This document shows, piece by piece, positions 10,643 through 22,383 of a stretch of 64,000 bases of DNA. Position 1 is the first letter of the stretch. Every line of letters begins with the position of its first letter. The notes below the pieces were generated by a model. It ran no database searches. It was given only the letters and a program-made list of their open reading frames with translations, and was not told the origin of the DNA. The stretch is from Impatiens glandulifera (Eukaryota > Streptophyta > Magnoliopsida > Ericales > Balsaminaceae): contig NC_061862.1 of NCBI RefSeq assembly GCF_907164915.1, forward strand, positions 6,593,473-6,657,472. The letters are read 5' to 3'. A program made the position numbers and the translations under genes.

Positions 10643-13600
10643 ATTTTATTCTTTATTTTGGACAGAACTGTGTTCATTTTTATATAAATTTAAATGTATT
10701 AAGACCATACATCATATACATATAGCATGAAAATATAAAATATTTGATCATTATTTGAGGATCAAATCATTTATATTCAACAAATTTTATTTATTTTAAA
10801 ATATTAAACAAATCAAATAAAAACACAATTATAATAATAATTTCAAACAATTTTTTTATTTGAACAAAATCGTAAATATTAAGTTAATATATTTGTACAA
10901 TTTTTTTTAAATCATTACATTATTTAATATATTTTTGAGTACGAATTGGTTTGCTTCGTTCATTTGAATTTAGCGTATATTCAACTATTATAAATCAGGT
11001 TCCAGTATATCAAAATCATATATCCATTAATCATATATTTTTAAAATACAATTCAATTAAAGCTATAATCCACATTCCAAACTCAAATTGATATAAATCT
11101 GCCAGTCTACATTTGACCGTATGTTAATTGTCACTGTTTCAGGACAACTAATAAAATGAAAATTTATTAAAATTGAAATTAATAAAACAAGATATTATTT
11201 AAAATTATTTGAGTTAAATTGATAAAATATTTATTTATATTTAATACTATAATTTTATAAATATTAATAATTTAATATTTTAACAGATAAAATTATTGAT
11301 TTAATAGTTACAAACATAAATAATATTAAATTAAATCTAAATAACATCTGCATCAAACAAGCTCAAAATTAAGTATTAAATATTTTTATTTATGTAATTT
11401 AAATTAGGAGAATCTTTAAATATGGGAGCGTATCAGACTTAGTGTCTGATGCCCACAAATAAAAAATTCAAAACAAACAAGACTTCTCAGACATTGGGAT
11501 TCCACACAAAAACTGAAAAACCACAAGCATTCATTTCTTATTTTTATTTGAAAAAAAGATGTGATTGAGGTAAAAAATAAATTTAATACTCATTAATGTG
11601 GTTTGATGGAAACCAGACATCTTAATTAAATTCTGATGACTAGTCTTCAATTCACAACATCATGAGTCTTAAATTTGGCGGGCTTGTCTAAATTAAAACT
11701 AATTTTAAAATATTTTAAAAATTTATGAAATTAGAGTCTTTTGTGGATTACTATGATTAATTAGATAATGTTAGTTGCTGAATAGTTTTGATTGATACAA
11801 TTGTTGATATGACAGTGGTTGATATTACAGATTTAAATATTTGGGTAACTATCTCAATTATTTTTTGGTGGACTAATTTAAGAGAAAACGTCGAATTTTT
11901 AATGATTGTAGTCGTTCGATACGTAATCATTCATAAGAATATTATTATAAGAATTTATTATATTTATTCATGAGAGCTAGTTAAATCTGTCGGAGAATTA
12001 ATCATTCTTCTCGATGATTTACGAACTCGATAACTTATTAAGCATTTTTTTTATTTCATGATTTATCGACGACATAACTTAAATATTTTTTTTATTTTTA
12101 ATATAAAATGACTTTTTTTTAAAAAAAAAATAATAAAATAAAAGGAATCATTACTCATAAATCCTAATTTGAGTAATCATTTCTTTTTTTACAAAAACAA
12201 ATAATTAATCAAAATTTTGAACTTTTGAATGCATATGACAAAATTTGAAAAAGTGAAACATGATAACAAACCCATATCACACACGTAACACCAAATGAGA
12301 AGGGAAAAACAAAATGCATGTATTATGGTTAGACAAATGAGAAAAACTGCATTATTTTGACAATAAAAGAATGTTATCAATATTTAATAAGGACAAGTTT
12401 ACTTTTGTTAAAGTAGGACAGATAATACTAATATACAATACTAAATGACACTCACTAGAAGAAGATTTAAATGAAAACAAAATAGAACGGACCACATTAT
12501 TAACATAATTTATTTATTAATTACATTTAAATTTATTTAAAATTATTTTTTTATTAATCTAACTAAGATAGTTCAAATTATAAGAATGATCATTAATAGT
12601 TTAAGTGTCCGATTTCCACTTAAAAAATTATTTAATATTCTTTTGAATGTTCACGAGCTATTGGGGAGCAATTATAACAATTTCAAGACAATATTTTATA
12701 AATAAATTAAAAATATAAAATTAACCTGAAGTTTTGTTTATACCAGTGTTACAAGTTACATATAAAATATATATATTTATATTTTATTACTAGGAACAAT
12801 TATACTATAACTGCATAATTAATTAACAGAAAAATATTTTTTTAAAACTAATCCATAATTCCTAAGCAATGATGACTGGTCAATAACATATCAAAGACAA
12901 GTTAGTGACATCATCGACGACATCAGTTCTTAGATTCTTGTAATATAAATATATATGCTTCTTAATTTGCGTAATTTTTTTGTTTAGTTTAAAATATACT
13001 ATTCTTTATTTTGGTGATATAGTTTAAATAAAGATCTGGTTTGATTCAGATTGAAGATTCTCTCCTTTCGAAATTTATTAATTTATTTATTTTCTAGATA
13101 ATATTAAAAATATATATCTCATTGAAACACTAAATAATAAAGTAGTGAACAAGGGATTATTTAAATAATTTTAAAAATAAACCTTTTTTCACTTAATTAA
13201 TTTATCAATTAAAAAAATTATCTTTTTTTTTTTACTTTTGTTAAAAAAAAGTGTGAAAATGTTTTGTCATGAAAATTTATTGTTATTCTTTGAGTGTATT
13301 TTAGAAACTTGGCCTCTTTGATTGTTTCAACTTGAATTGGGCTTAACGTTTAGAATCTAGCTTCAACTTTATCCGGCCCATTATAGAGAATGCCAGAATT
13401 TATATATTTGAGTCCGAATACTCGATGGCCCAACCCAATTAACTATTCTCATAAACTGCTCTTTATCAACCTTAATTCCAATTTTATTATTTTTTTATCA
13501 TTTAAATGAAGTAACTACATTTTCAATGGAAGTATATATATATTATTTTATTTTCAAATATATATTTTTTAATAAACGAGACTAGCATGACACATCTTAA

Positions 13601-14193
13601 ACCGACTTTTACTACTGAATTACTTTGATAGGTCGATAAATTTGTATATAATAAATAAAATGAAACAACGAATTAAACACATATTCCGCAAATAAAATAG
13701 GACAATGGGTTAAGCACCTAAACCGCAAACACACTTAACCAAATGCAAAACTTATCGCCTAACCGTCTTGAACCCAAGACGTATGTATTAATAATATAAT
13801 TTAATTATCTAATTACAATGTCAAAACATATCTTGTTAGAAAATGACATATATGATGAGTTGATAACAATATCTTATGATGCTTTGAAAAATAAAATCAA
13901 ATGACCAAGAGTCTTGGATTTTGACCGGGTCTTACCAAACAAATATATATTAAACAAAAGTACAAATTTACTTGGAAAAAAAAGAAAGAAATGGAAGCTT
14001 CTTAGACCATTATTATTATTAATTTATTATTATGAGCTCTAGCTAGGATACATGTAAACAACACCACTTAATAGTAGATTTTCAGCCAAAACAGAATGAA
14101 AAAACTTAAGTTCTCACATACCCATCAATCATCATCATCACCATCAAGCTTGAAAGCTCTCAAATCCTATATCAATGGAAGATGATGAATTGA
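10643..14193. other. AT-rich spacer, 3' side of the serine acetyltransferase gene
   Basis: Nothing gene-like is supported. Short reading frames at 11788-11973 (+) and 12189-12380 (-) have AT-driven composition and no recognisable motif. The region next to 14194 should hold the 3' UTR and poly(A) site of the serine acetyltransferase gene. Confidence 0.55.
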
Positions 14194-15231
14194 TCATATA
14201 ACATAATGAGACCAATTAGAAATATGTGAGATATGATCCATTGTAAAACTTGGCATCCTATCAAGCTTAACAGGATTCTCCTTCCCACCCACCAACTTAG
14301 CCGGATTCCCAACCGCAGTAGTTCTATCAGGAACTTCCTTCAAAACAACCGAACCAGCTCCAATTTTAGCACCATCTCCAATTCTAACATTTCCAAGAAC
14401 ACAAGTACCAGCCCCAATCAAAACCCCATTCCCAATCTTCGGATGCCTATCTCCACTTGTCTTCCCTGTTCCACCCAATGTCACATTATGCAGAATCGAC
14501 ACATCATTACCTATAACCGCAGTCTCTCCAATCACTACTCCAGTAGCATGATCCAGCAATATCCCACGTCCAATCCTCGCACCCGGATGGATATCCACAG
14601 CAAAGATCTCAGATACTTTGTTTTGTATAAGCAGGGCCAATACTTTCCTCCCGTTTAACCATAGTCTATGGGCGATTCTATGAGCTTGAATTGCTAAAAA
14701 CCCTTTAAAGTTTAGGAAACAGTGAACGTAACTTATACAAGCTGGGTCTCTTTCTTTTACAGCTATTAGATCATCTCTTACAGATAACATGATTTCTCCA
14801 TCCTCTGTTAATACATCCATGATTAGATCGTATAGGGTTTCGCTGGAAAGGGTTGAATCACTGAATTTAGTTGCGAGATGATTAGCTAAAGCTCTTTCGA
14901 GTGATGGATGTGATAAGATTGAAACGAAGTAGTAACTTGATAGAATCGGCTCCTGAAGAACATCGGCTTCAGCTTCGGCTCTCATTCCTAGCCAAACATG
15001 GTCTTCTTGTTCAATTTTCTTTTCTTGTTTGATGGGTTCGCAGGAAATGAGATTGGAGAAAGTGGGTCGGCAGAATTTGAGGTAAGAAGAGTATAAACGA
15101 TCGTCGATTTGAGATTCTGTATCGGTTATGGAGCAGTGAACACAGGCAGCCATTGAATGTGGATGGAATATGGATTTGGGATGTTGAGGAAGAGAGAAGA
15201 TAGGGTGGAGAGAGAGAAGATGAGCCAACAT
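14194..15231 (-). CDS. Serine O-acetyltransferase, organellar SERAT2-type
   Basis: Makes O-acetylserine from serine and acetyl-CoA, the committed step of cysteine synthesis, and docks with O-acetylserine (thiol) lyase in the cysteine synthase complex. The intact 345-residue intronless frame matches the usual family length. The helical N-terminal domain (about residues 75-190) contains KERDPACISYVHCF and GFLAIQAHRIAHRLW. The left-handed beta-helix domain carries hexapeptide repeats from VDIHPGARIGRGILLDHATG through GETAVIGNDVSILHNVTLGG, including the catalytic/substrate Asp-His pair (LLDHATG) and the Arg-His of GDRHPKIG. The tail ends in WSHYVI; a terminal isoleucine is the known contact with the lyase. 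The first 26 residues, before MAAC (alternative ATG at 15153), look like a short organelle presequence. MAAC is also the start of known SERAT2 proteins, so the true start is uncertain. A MITE sits 137 bp upstream. Confidence 0.96.
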   Translation of the reverse strand: MLAHLLSLHPIFSLPQHPKSIFHPHSMAACVHCSITDTESQIDDRLYSSYLKFCRPTFSNLISCEPIKQEKKIEQEDHVWLGMRAEAEADVLQEPILSSYYFVSILSHPSLERALANHLATKFSDSTLSSETLYDLIMDVLTEDGEIMLSVRDDLIAVKERDPACISYVHCFLNFKGFLAIQAHRIAHRLWLNGRKVLALLIQNKVSEIFAVDIHPGARIGRGILLDHATGVVIGETAVIGNDVSILHNVTLGGTGKTSGDRHPKIGNGVLIGAGTCVLGNVRIGDGAKIGAGSVVLKEVPDRTTAVGNPAKLVGGKENPVKLDRMPSFTMDHISHISNWSHYVI

Positions 15232-15368
15232 TTGTTTAGATTTACATTGAAGAAATGGATTAGATCAAAGGGGGGAATTTATGGAGTGCAGAGGATGGTG
15301 ATCAGAATCATGAACAGAGAATTAACCATTAATTTTTTGAATGAAAAGTACAATTTTTCTTTGGCAAA

Positions 15369-16304
15369 GGCCTTGTTTGATCTTTGGTTATTGGGGTTTT
15401 ATCCGGGTTTTATCCCAAATAACCTTGTTTGATGAAATTAAGAAAAAACCAGTTTTTTATTTTTTATTTCCAAAAATACCCCTACTTCTCTTCCTCTCTT
15501 TCAATACATTTTAAAAATATATTAATTTAATTTATATTTAAATAAAATTTAAAATATAATATAATAAAATAAATATTAAAAATTATAGATATAATAATAT
15601 TAACTTTTATTAATATATCAATTAAAATTAAAATAAATACTAATTTTATAATTATAATTTAAATATTATATAAGATAATATAATATATTATAATTTTATT
15701 TATATTGTGTATTTATTTTTATTTAATATAATAACATAAAATTTTAAATAAAATAAATTTTATAATATAATAACCAAAAATCAAACAATTCTATTATAGT
15801 ATTTATTTAAAAAAATAATTTAAAGTTAGTTTATACCAAAAAAAAATAATAATAATAAATTTCTTTATAAATATTTAATTTAAATGAGATATATTTATAA
15901 ATTAAATAATATTTTTTATTTAAATATATTTAACTTTATTTTCTAGTATAATTATTTATTAAAATAAATTTAAATTTTAAATGGTATATTAGATAATATA
16001 GTTGGTTAGAATTTTATTTATATTTTGAATTTATTTTTATTTAATATAATTAATATAATTTTTTTAAATGAAATAATTTATTAATTTAAATTATATAAAA
16101 ATAAATTTTATAATGTAATAAAATAAATATAATATATATGTATATATTAATATTATTTTTTAATAATATAAAATAAAATATTTAATTAAAGGGTAATTTT
16201 GGTATTTTAATTTATAAAATGATTGATTTGATTTGAGATGTGATGGTTGGGTTTTGGGATAAAACCTGGGTTTTATCCCAATAACCCAAAGATCAAACGA
16301 GGCC
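15369..16304. mobile_element. MITE with about 40 bp inverted termini, upstream of SERAT
   Basis: The left end reads GGCCTTGTTTGATCTTTGGT and the right end, reverse-complemented, GGCCTCGTTTGATCTTTGGG. Similarity continues through TTATTGGGRTAAAACCC-type sequence. The flanking bases are AAA on both sides (15366-15368 and 16305-16307), a possible 3 bp target duplication of the Harbinger/Tourist kind. The left end contains an extra internal inverted copy of the terminus (to about 15433). The core is almost pure A/T with no coding capacity. Confidence 0.8.
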
Positions 16305-16307
16305 AAA

Positions 16308-16985
16308 GTTTCTGTCTGACCAAATCAAGAAAAAAAAATAAAAAAATTCAAATATTTTTTTTATTTTTTTCACACTATATAAATAGAAATAGTATAATAT
16401 ATATACCAAAAAAACAACAATCATTTATTTCATATACCAAAATAAATTAAAATAAAATAAAGTTTATATATTAATACTATTTAAATCATTTTACCAAAAA
16501 ATAATTATTCACAAAATCATAGTAGCATTATTTCAATAATCTGATTTTATTATAAAGAAGTAATATGAGAGAATTTAGGAAGGGAGAAATGATGGATAAC
16601 ATTATTATTACTGGCTAAAAAAATAATAAAATGTGAGAAAAATGAAAAAATTGATAAAATTTGATATTTTTTCAACTAATCATATTAGTCCCAAAAGTCA
16701 TTCCTCTATTATCTTATTTTTTAATTTTTTTCTACATATCATTTCTCTTATTGTAATATTTAGAAAAGTAAGTTACTTTAATTTTAGAGAGAAATGAGTG
16801 GGATTCGAATACTAACCCATTTGTGTATAAGAAGGATAATGATAGCACATCAATGAGTTTTCTTTTTCAAAAAATATGAACCAATGAAGTCTAGTTTTGG
16901 TTTGATGCTCTCCTCTCTTTGTCCACAAAAAGTGTTCATAATAATGGCTCTTCCATTCTTCAAAAGCAAAGACCATAATAATGCC
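16308..16985. other. AT-rich spacer
   Basis: No gene, RNA gene or clear repeat structure is visible between the MITE and the next MITE cluster. Confidence 0.55.
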
Positions 16986-16988
16986 CTA

Positions 16989-17516
16989 GGCCTTGTTTGA
17001 TGTTGTATATTTTTAATTCAATATCTAAATAATTTTAGCTTAAATAGAATAAATTTTGACCCAGACATTATTCAGTAGAGGTAATCTAAACTAAAAAGAG
17101 AAAAGAATAATGATTTTAAGGAGGTAAATATATATTTTTTTTTTTTTGGTAAAAAGAGTATTGATATATATAAATAAAACAAAAAATAATAATTTAAAAT
17201 ATAAGGTGTTTTATTATTTTGGGCATTGTTCGATTTTTTAGGTAAAAAAAACTTAAAAAATATTAAATATATAAATAAAATAAAAAATAATAATTTAAAA
17301 TATGTAATATTTTAAATATTTTGGTTAATGAATTGATTAATTTAATGAATAAGAATGAGAGTGAAGTGATGTTTAATTTTTTTTAATTATTTGAATAACT
17401 CAAAACCGAACAAGACCTTAATTAAAGAATTAAAAAATTAATTAATTGATAAATGAGATAGAGTGAAATAATATTTGATTTTTTAGATTATTTGAATAAC
17501 TTAAATTCAATTAAGT
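16989..17516. mobile_element. Cluster of two related MITEs
   Basis: Terminus-like sequences occur at 16989 (GGCCTTGTTTGATGTTG), 17222 (GGCATTGTTCGATTTTTTAG), about 17417 (inverted, AACCGAACAAGACC) and about 17512 (inverted, TTCAATTAAGTCC). Two cores repeat the same string: a GGTAAAAA stretch followed by ATATAAATAAAA and CAAAAAATAATAATTTAAAA-like sequence. This looks like an inner copy (about 17222-17417) next to or inside an outer copy. A third relative lies at about 39381-39655. Exact borders are uncertain. Confidence 0.45.
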
Positions 17517-17681
17517 CCATTTAAAAAAATGAAAGACAATGACATATGGTCTAGTTATATTCTTAAATATGATTTTTTATTTTTATTTTTTTATTTTGTG
17601 GTCTTAGAGTATTTTAGTATAATATAGGGTATAGGCAAATGCAATAGATTTATGAGTTTTCCATTAATTGTGGTTGTGGGG

Positions 17682-17733
17682 TAAAGGCAAGTCTATCTCT
17701 TCAAGACTGGTCGCCTTTAGCAGCGTCACTGCT
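17682..17733 (+). other. Two adjacent predicted hairpins
   Basis: TAAAGGC (17682) pairs with GCCTTTA (17713-17719), and inside it AGTCT pairs with AGACT around a short loop. An AGCAG/CTGCT hairpin (17719-17733) follows immediately. The segment is GC-richer than its surroundings. It could be a structured RNA or a transposon end. I see no tRNA or known snRNA motif. Confidence 0.3.
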
Positions 17734-18063
17734 TAGCGTCTCTACCATTATTTTTGTTTGTGTCTGAAGAAAGAGGACGAATATTCTTATTATTATTTTA
17801 TCACCAAATTTCTATATTCTCAGTTTTATTACTTTTTTTTTCTTATTGCTAATAATTTATTCTAATGATACTTTTCTAGAATTCTCAAACTATCAGTTTA
17901 TTCTGGTACTATACAATTAATGGGTTTAATGATTAATCTTTTATAACCATATATATTTAATATTTATTTAAAAGTATCATGGTGGTGTGTTCAATTTTGT
18001 GTTTAAAATATCAAATATTTAATATTTATTTATTTAGTAGGATAAGTTAAATACTCAAATCAC

Positions 18064-18264
18064 GGGATACGCGTCGGGTCTCCGAGGTTCTGAGTTCGAG
18101 CCTATCAGACGGCAAGTTTCGCTCGTCTGGATAAATTTGTTGAGAAATTTGCGGGTTATTGTTTAACTTGCGACAATTATTCGCATTCCAAAAAAGAAAC
18201 GGATCAACGTTGTAAAAATGATAATAATAATTATTATTATTATTATTAAAAATAAAAATAAAAG
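18064..18264 (+). mobile_element. SINE with 13 bp target duplications
   Basis: A 201 bp insertion is flanked by identical 13-mers ATACTCAAATCAC at 18051-18063 and 18265-18277. It contains a tRNA-like B box (GAGTTCGAGCC, about 18091-18101) set in a T-arm-like stem, and ends in an (ATT)n/A-rich tail (from about 18220). B box, A/T-rich 3' tail and long variable target duplications together are the hallmark of a SINE. The A box is not clear, so the 5' end may be truncated or diverged. Confidence 0.75.
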
Positions 18265-18816
18265 ATACTCAAATCACAAAGTGAAATTTAATAATTAATT
18301 GTCACTGTTTCAATTCCCACTACAAAAATATTATAAATACTTAATAACTCAACTAGAAATAAAAAAAATTTATTTCGCAACATAGAGATTATAATCTTTT
18401 AGTGACCACTGTTATTCAATTATTGTGGATAAGGTGTTTTGTCTTCCTTGAGTTTCTGTTTTAAAAAAAAAATAAGTGCAATTCACACTAATATTTTGAT
18501 TGATTGCCAATACAAGATAAAAATAATACACATCAATAAGCATATTTACTAATACATTTTAGTTGTATTGGAATAAAAGAAATCAAATAGGTCGGGTTAT
18601 ATCTAATAGAAAAATTCTCGTGCGATGCACACGGATAAAAATACAAACAAAATAAATATAAAAAATATAATAATATGTATTCAATATTTAAAATTCTTAA
18701 TAAATCACTAACAATATATTAAAATAAAAAATAGAGCACTCTCATTTCACATTTTATTCTATTTCGGTAAAACAACTCATTTTCTCACATATCTCTCATC
18801 ACATATTTTTTCCAAT

Positions 18817-19162
18817 GAACCTCTCATCTCGTGACCTTACACTTTTACTTTGATCTATAAAATATTTGATTCATATTTTTTAATATTTAGTATCGTGACC
18901 TCACATTTTGGTTAATCAAGTATTTGATTTATATTTTTGTAACCACTTTCAATTATTACCGGCCTATTATCCCTCGACAAACTTTTAATGAATCTCTTAT
19001 CTCGTGACCTTACACTTTCACTTTGGTCTATCAAATATCTGATTCATATTTTTTAATATTTAGCATCGTGACATAACACTTTGATCAATCAAATATTTGG
19101 TTTATATTTTTTAACAACTTTCAATTGTTACAGGCATATTATTTCTCGACAAATCACATCTC
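18817..19162. repeat. 173 bp tandem repeat, two copies
   Basis: Copies start at 18817 and 18990. They share the blocks CTCGTGACCTTACACTTT, TTTGATTCATATTTTTTAATA and TTTCAATT, and end in TCTCGACAAA-type sequence. A related partial unit precedes them. The unit has no reading frame. The array ends at a long TA microsatellite. Confidence 0.75.
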
Positions 19163-19169
19163 AATCACA

Positions 19170-19170
<1 letters not shown>

Positions 19171-19232
<62 letters not shown>
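19171..19232. repeat. (TA)n microsatellite, about 60 bp
   Basis: Uninterrupted TA repeats. It separates the 173 bp tandem repeat from the first pol-III-box repeat copy and may represent that repeat's TA tail. Confidence 0.9.
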
Positions 19233-19236
<4 letters not shown>

Positions 19237-19237
<1 letters not shown>

Positions 19238-19546
19238 TTAGTTAGTTAAAAAGTTGAACTTATATTGTTAAGAGAATATCTTGCGTTGATCAAATTTAGT
19301 GTTAAATTTAAAATATAAAGTCTTATTAGCTTAATTGGTTAAAGAGTTGTATTTGTTTAGTTAAGTTGAATGTTAAAAACATACCTATAATATTTTTAAT
19401 TTTATTTTTAACCGTTTTAAATTTATGTGCGGGTCAACCACAATCCGATCCAAGTATTCATTTACTCTCATATATATATCCAAATTAACCATAATTCTTG
19501 ACCCGACAATAAAGATATTTTAAAAATTAAGTATCATTATATATAT
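19237..19546 (+). repeat. tRNA-related dispersed repeat, copy 1
   Basis: About 310 bp. It contains TTAGCTTAATTGGTTAAAGA, which resembles a tRNA A box, near 19328, a decayed B-box region about 40 bp further on, then AACCGTTTTAAATTTATG, a GGTCAACC block and a TA-repeat tail. It aligns along its length with copies at 19556-19866 and, inverted, at 29548-29815. It is probably a SINE family, but target duplications were not resolved. Confidence 0.6.
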
Positions 19547-19555
19547 ATATATATT

Positions 19556-19866
19556 ATTTAGTTAAAATGTCGAATTTATATTGTTAAAAATGTTCCGTAT
19601 TCATCAAATTTGGTGTTAAATTTAAAATATAAAGTCTTATTAGCCTAGTTGTGTAAAGAGTTGTACTTATTTTTTTTTGTTAGGTTGCAAGTTCGAATCA
19701 TATATATAACATTTTTAATTTTATTTTTAACCGTTTTAAATTTATGGGCAGGTCAACCCATAATTCGACTAAAGTATTCATTACTCTCCCATATATATTC
19801 AAATTAACCACCGCTCTCGACACAGTAATTTGGATACTTTAAAAATAAAGCATTATATATATATAT
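19556..19866 (+). repeat. tRNA-related dispersed repeat, copy 2
   Basis: Head-to-tail with copy 1. This copy keeps the best B box (GGTTGCAAGTTCGAATC, about 19684-19700), downstream of an A-box-like TTAGCCTAGTTGTGTAAAGA. Then come AACCGTTTTAAATTTATGGG, CAGGTCAACCCATAATTCGA and a TA tail. Confidence 0.65.
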
Positions 19867-21730
19867 ATATATAAATAGATAAATAGATAGATATAGATAT
19901 GCAATTTTAGCTAAATGTTACTAAATATACCTTAAATTTATTAGTTGAATCAAATTAACCTACAATTTGGTGTTAAAGGGTTGTTAGTCAAATCAAACAA
20001 GCTCTTACATTTTCAAAATTCCTTTTATCATATTATGACTAATTTAATTTAGTAAAGGTAATTTTGAATTTGATTATTACTCCATTATACTCATATTATT
20101 CTATTAATAAATTTGATTCAGCTTATTCTTATTTTTGTATAATAAATAAATATTTTTTAATAAAAATAAAAATATTTTAATATTTCAATTGATAAATTTA
20201 ATAATGTGACTAATGACAGTATGAATAAAAATATTATGATTTTGCTTTTTAAAATAAAAATATCATACAAGCAAACTAGTTTGATGTTGGTTATTAAAAA
20301 AAATCACTTACTTTTTTTTCAAAAACTAAACTATATTATTTTATAAAATTCTAAATTTTAAATATAACATATATATATATATATATATATAATTTAACTA
20401 ATTAAAAACTATAAACATTCAAAATAACCAAATATCAAGCTCTAACTGCAATATGAGATTGTTTGATATTATATTATTTGAATTTTCTATATTTTATAGA
20501 AAATAAATTAAGAGTAATTTAATATTTTTTTTACTAATAATGTGATAACTTCTCATTCTAAAAATATCAAATTATTTTTATTTTTTTTATAAAATTTGAA
20601 AAAAATAAATATTTTTTTTATAATTATTTAAATAAATAAAAAAGTCTTATTCTCAATTAAAATAGGTTGAAATAGAGTAATTATTATAATGGATAAAACT
20701 AATTTATTCAAAAAACAAACTATATTTTCTAAAAACTAATTCAAAATAATTGATTTTTTTATTAAACAAAGTTTTATTTTTATAATAATATTTTTTCAAA
20801 AAATCAAAAGAGTTTCAAATAAAGCACATTCTTTCATTAATTTCCTTATTAATTATTTTATTTAAATTAATAATTAAAATAATTTTTATATTTTCTTATG
20901 ATATATCAATAGATTATAAAATCATTTTATCAAAATAAATATAATTAACTCCCATATTTTTGTTATCTCAAATAAACAAAACAAAAAAAAAAATAAAAGC
21001 CCAAGATCATTTGAAACTTTATGGTTACTACAATGTGCTGTCCACATTGGAAACACTTTTGATCAAGTTAAAATGAAAGTTGTAAAAAAACAACATTGCT
21101 AATGTGACTACACATTCTTTAGTAATAGTGGGACACCAATGATTACAACTAAGTTTTTTCTTTATTTTTTCTTTTGAAATTTTATTCTATTTTTAAAAAA
21201 AATTAACCATCATTTAAAATATCAAAATATTTGTATTTTATTTTTATTAAATTTAAATTTTAAATAAAATAATATGTTAATAATTACACCAAATAAAAAA
21301 ACAAATAACATATATTTTGAATGTCTTTTATTACTCCTATAGTAAGAGAAAAGGAGACCCTTTATTTTGAATGTCTTTTTTATCAAAACCCAGAAAAAAA
21401 ACATTATTAAAAGGAGACCCTTTATTTTAATTTCTTTATTATTCCTCCTTAATTCCAACATCACATCCACCTTATTTTTTTATTATAAAAAAAAACACAT
21501 AAATGTCTTTATTTATTTATTTCAATACATTTAGCCTAATAAATTATTTTTCTCTGACTTTAATCAATTAAATTAAATAACTTATAAAAAAAAACAAAAA
21601 AAATAGTATTGTCTTTCAAAAAAAAGTGAATTTTTTATTCATTGGTTTATTGTTGCTGTTCATCATCATCATCATCCCATTCCCAGCTACACCTAAACCT
21701 ATAGTAAGAGAAAAGAAAACAGATGATTGA
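19867..21730. other. AT-rich spacer with a short direct repeat
   Basis: No gene. AAAAGGAGACCCTTTATTTT occurs twice (about 21350 and 21410), and CCTATAGTAAGAGAAAAG occurs at about 21336 and again at about 21700 near the 3' end of the membrane-protein gene. This suggests a local duplication spanning the 3' UTR. Confidence 0.5.
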
Positions 21731-22075
21731 TTACTCAGATATATGACTATCACCTACATCATGTGAATTCTGCCATTGTTCCGGCTGTGGCCGCCATTTG
21801 TAGCTTTCAAATTCTTCCATTGCGCTGCTTCCAACATAATCCAGCAATCCCTCGCCCGCCTTTTTCATTGTCGAATCGGAGGTAAGCGGCGATGTATGGC
21901 CGAATATCACGACCACGATTATAAACAGAGCCGTTGAGACCAGAAGAGGCGAGAAGTAGGCCACCAGACTTGGGGCAGTGTAGATGAGAGCGATAATCAT
22001 TAGAGAAATACCCATGGTGAGTATGATTTGAAATTTGAACTTCATAACCATTGCTGCCACGCCGCCGCCACCCAT
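21731..22075 (-). CDS. Small two-segment membrane protein, function unknown
   Basis: A single-exon frame. I prefer the second ATG (22075, MGGGGVAAM) to the first (22111), because the 12 residues before it are a translated run of CGC/CGG codons and the better start context is downstream; the upstream option would give 126 residues. The 114-residue product has two hydrophobic segments, about residues 15-35 (IILTMGISLMIIALIYT) and 40-60 (YFSPLLVSTALFIIVVVIFG). A polar, acidic C-terminal tail with KWRPQPEQW ends in SHISE. A GA-rich stretch upstream (22113-22146) looks like a plant 5' leader. Similar short proteins of unknown function occur in plants, but I cannot name the family. It probably sits in an internal membrane or the plasma membrane with its tail in the cytosol (inference). 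Confidence 0.75.
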   Translation of the reverse strand: MGGGGVAAMVMKFKFQIILTMGISLMIIALIYTAPSLVAYFSPLLVSTALFIIVVVIFGHTSPLTSDSTMKKAGEGLLDYVGSSAMEEFESYKWRPQPEQWQNSHDVGDSHISE

Positions 22076-22383
22076 TTGAATTGAGATACGCCGCCGCCCC
22101 CGCCGCCGCACACGAAAGAAAGAGAGATAGAGAGAGAAAGAAAGATTAGGGTTTGATTAATGAGGCCGTAAATTGGCAGTTTTATTGCGGAAAATTTAAT
22201 TTCCAACAATACCCTGCAACTTAATTAGGTTTTATTTTGAAACACTTATAACTTGAGGAAAAAAAATGCAGAGTCTTGTTCTTGCCGATTCTTCAATTTC
22301 AGGCAATCATTAGTCTAATATTACAATTACCCATTTCATTACAAGTTAATATTGATCATTACAATTGAAAATAATCAACCAAT

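Noticed and set aside
13740..13790. tRNA-like GGGTTCAAGACGG on the minus strand
   Set aside because: The order of A-like and B-like motifs is wrong for a tRNA or SINE, and no cloverleaf can be drawn.
14233..14658. Plus-strand 141-residue ORF
   Set aside because: Antisense shadow of the serine acetyltransferase beta-helix.
18595..18650. Possible Helitron terminus (CTCGTGCGATGCACACGG)
   Set aside because: Short GTGC/GCAC palindrome only. No defined TC start, CTRR end or Rep/helicase sequence could be tied to it.
21222..21470. Minus-strand 82-residue ORF
   Set aside because: Built from AT-rich sequence and an internal direct repeat; hydrophobicity follows from composition.
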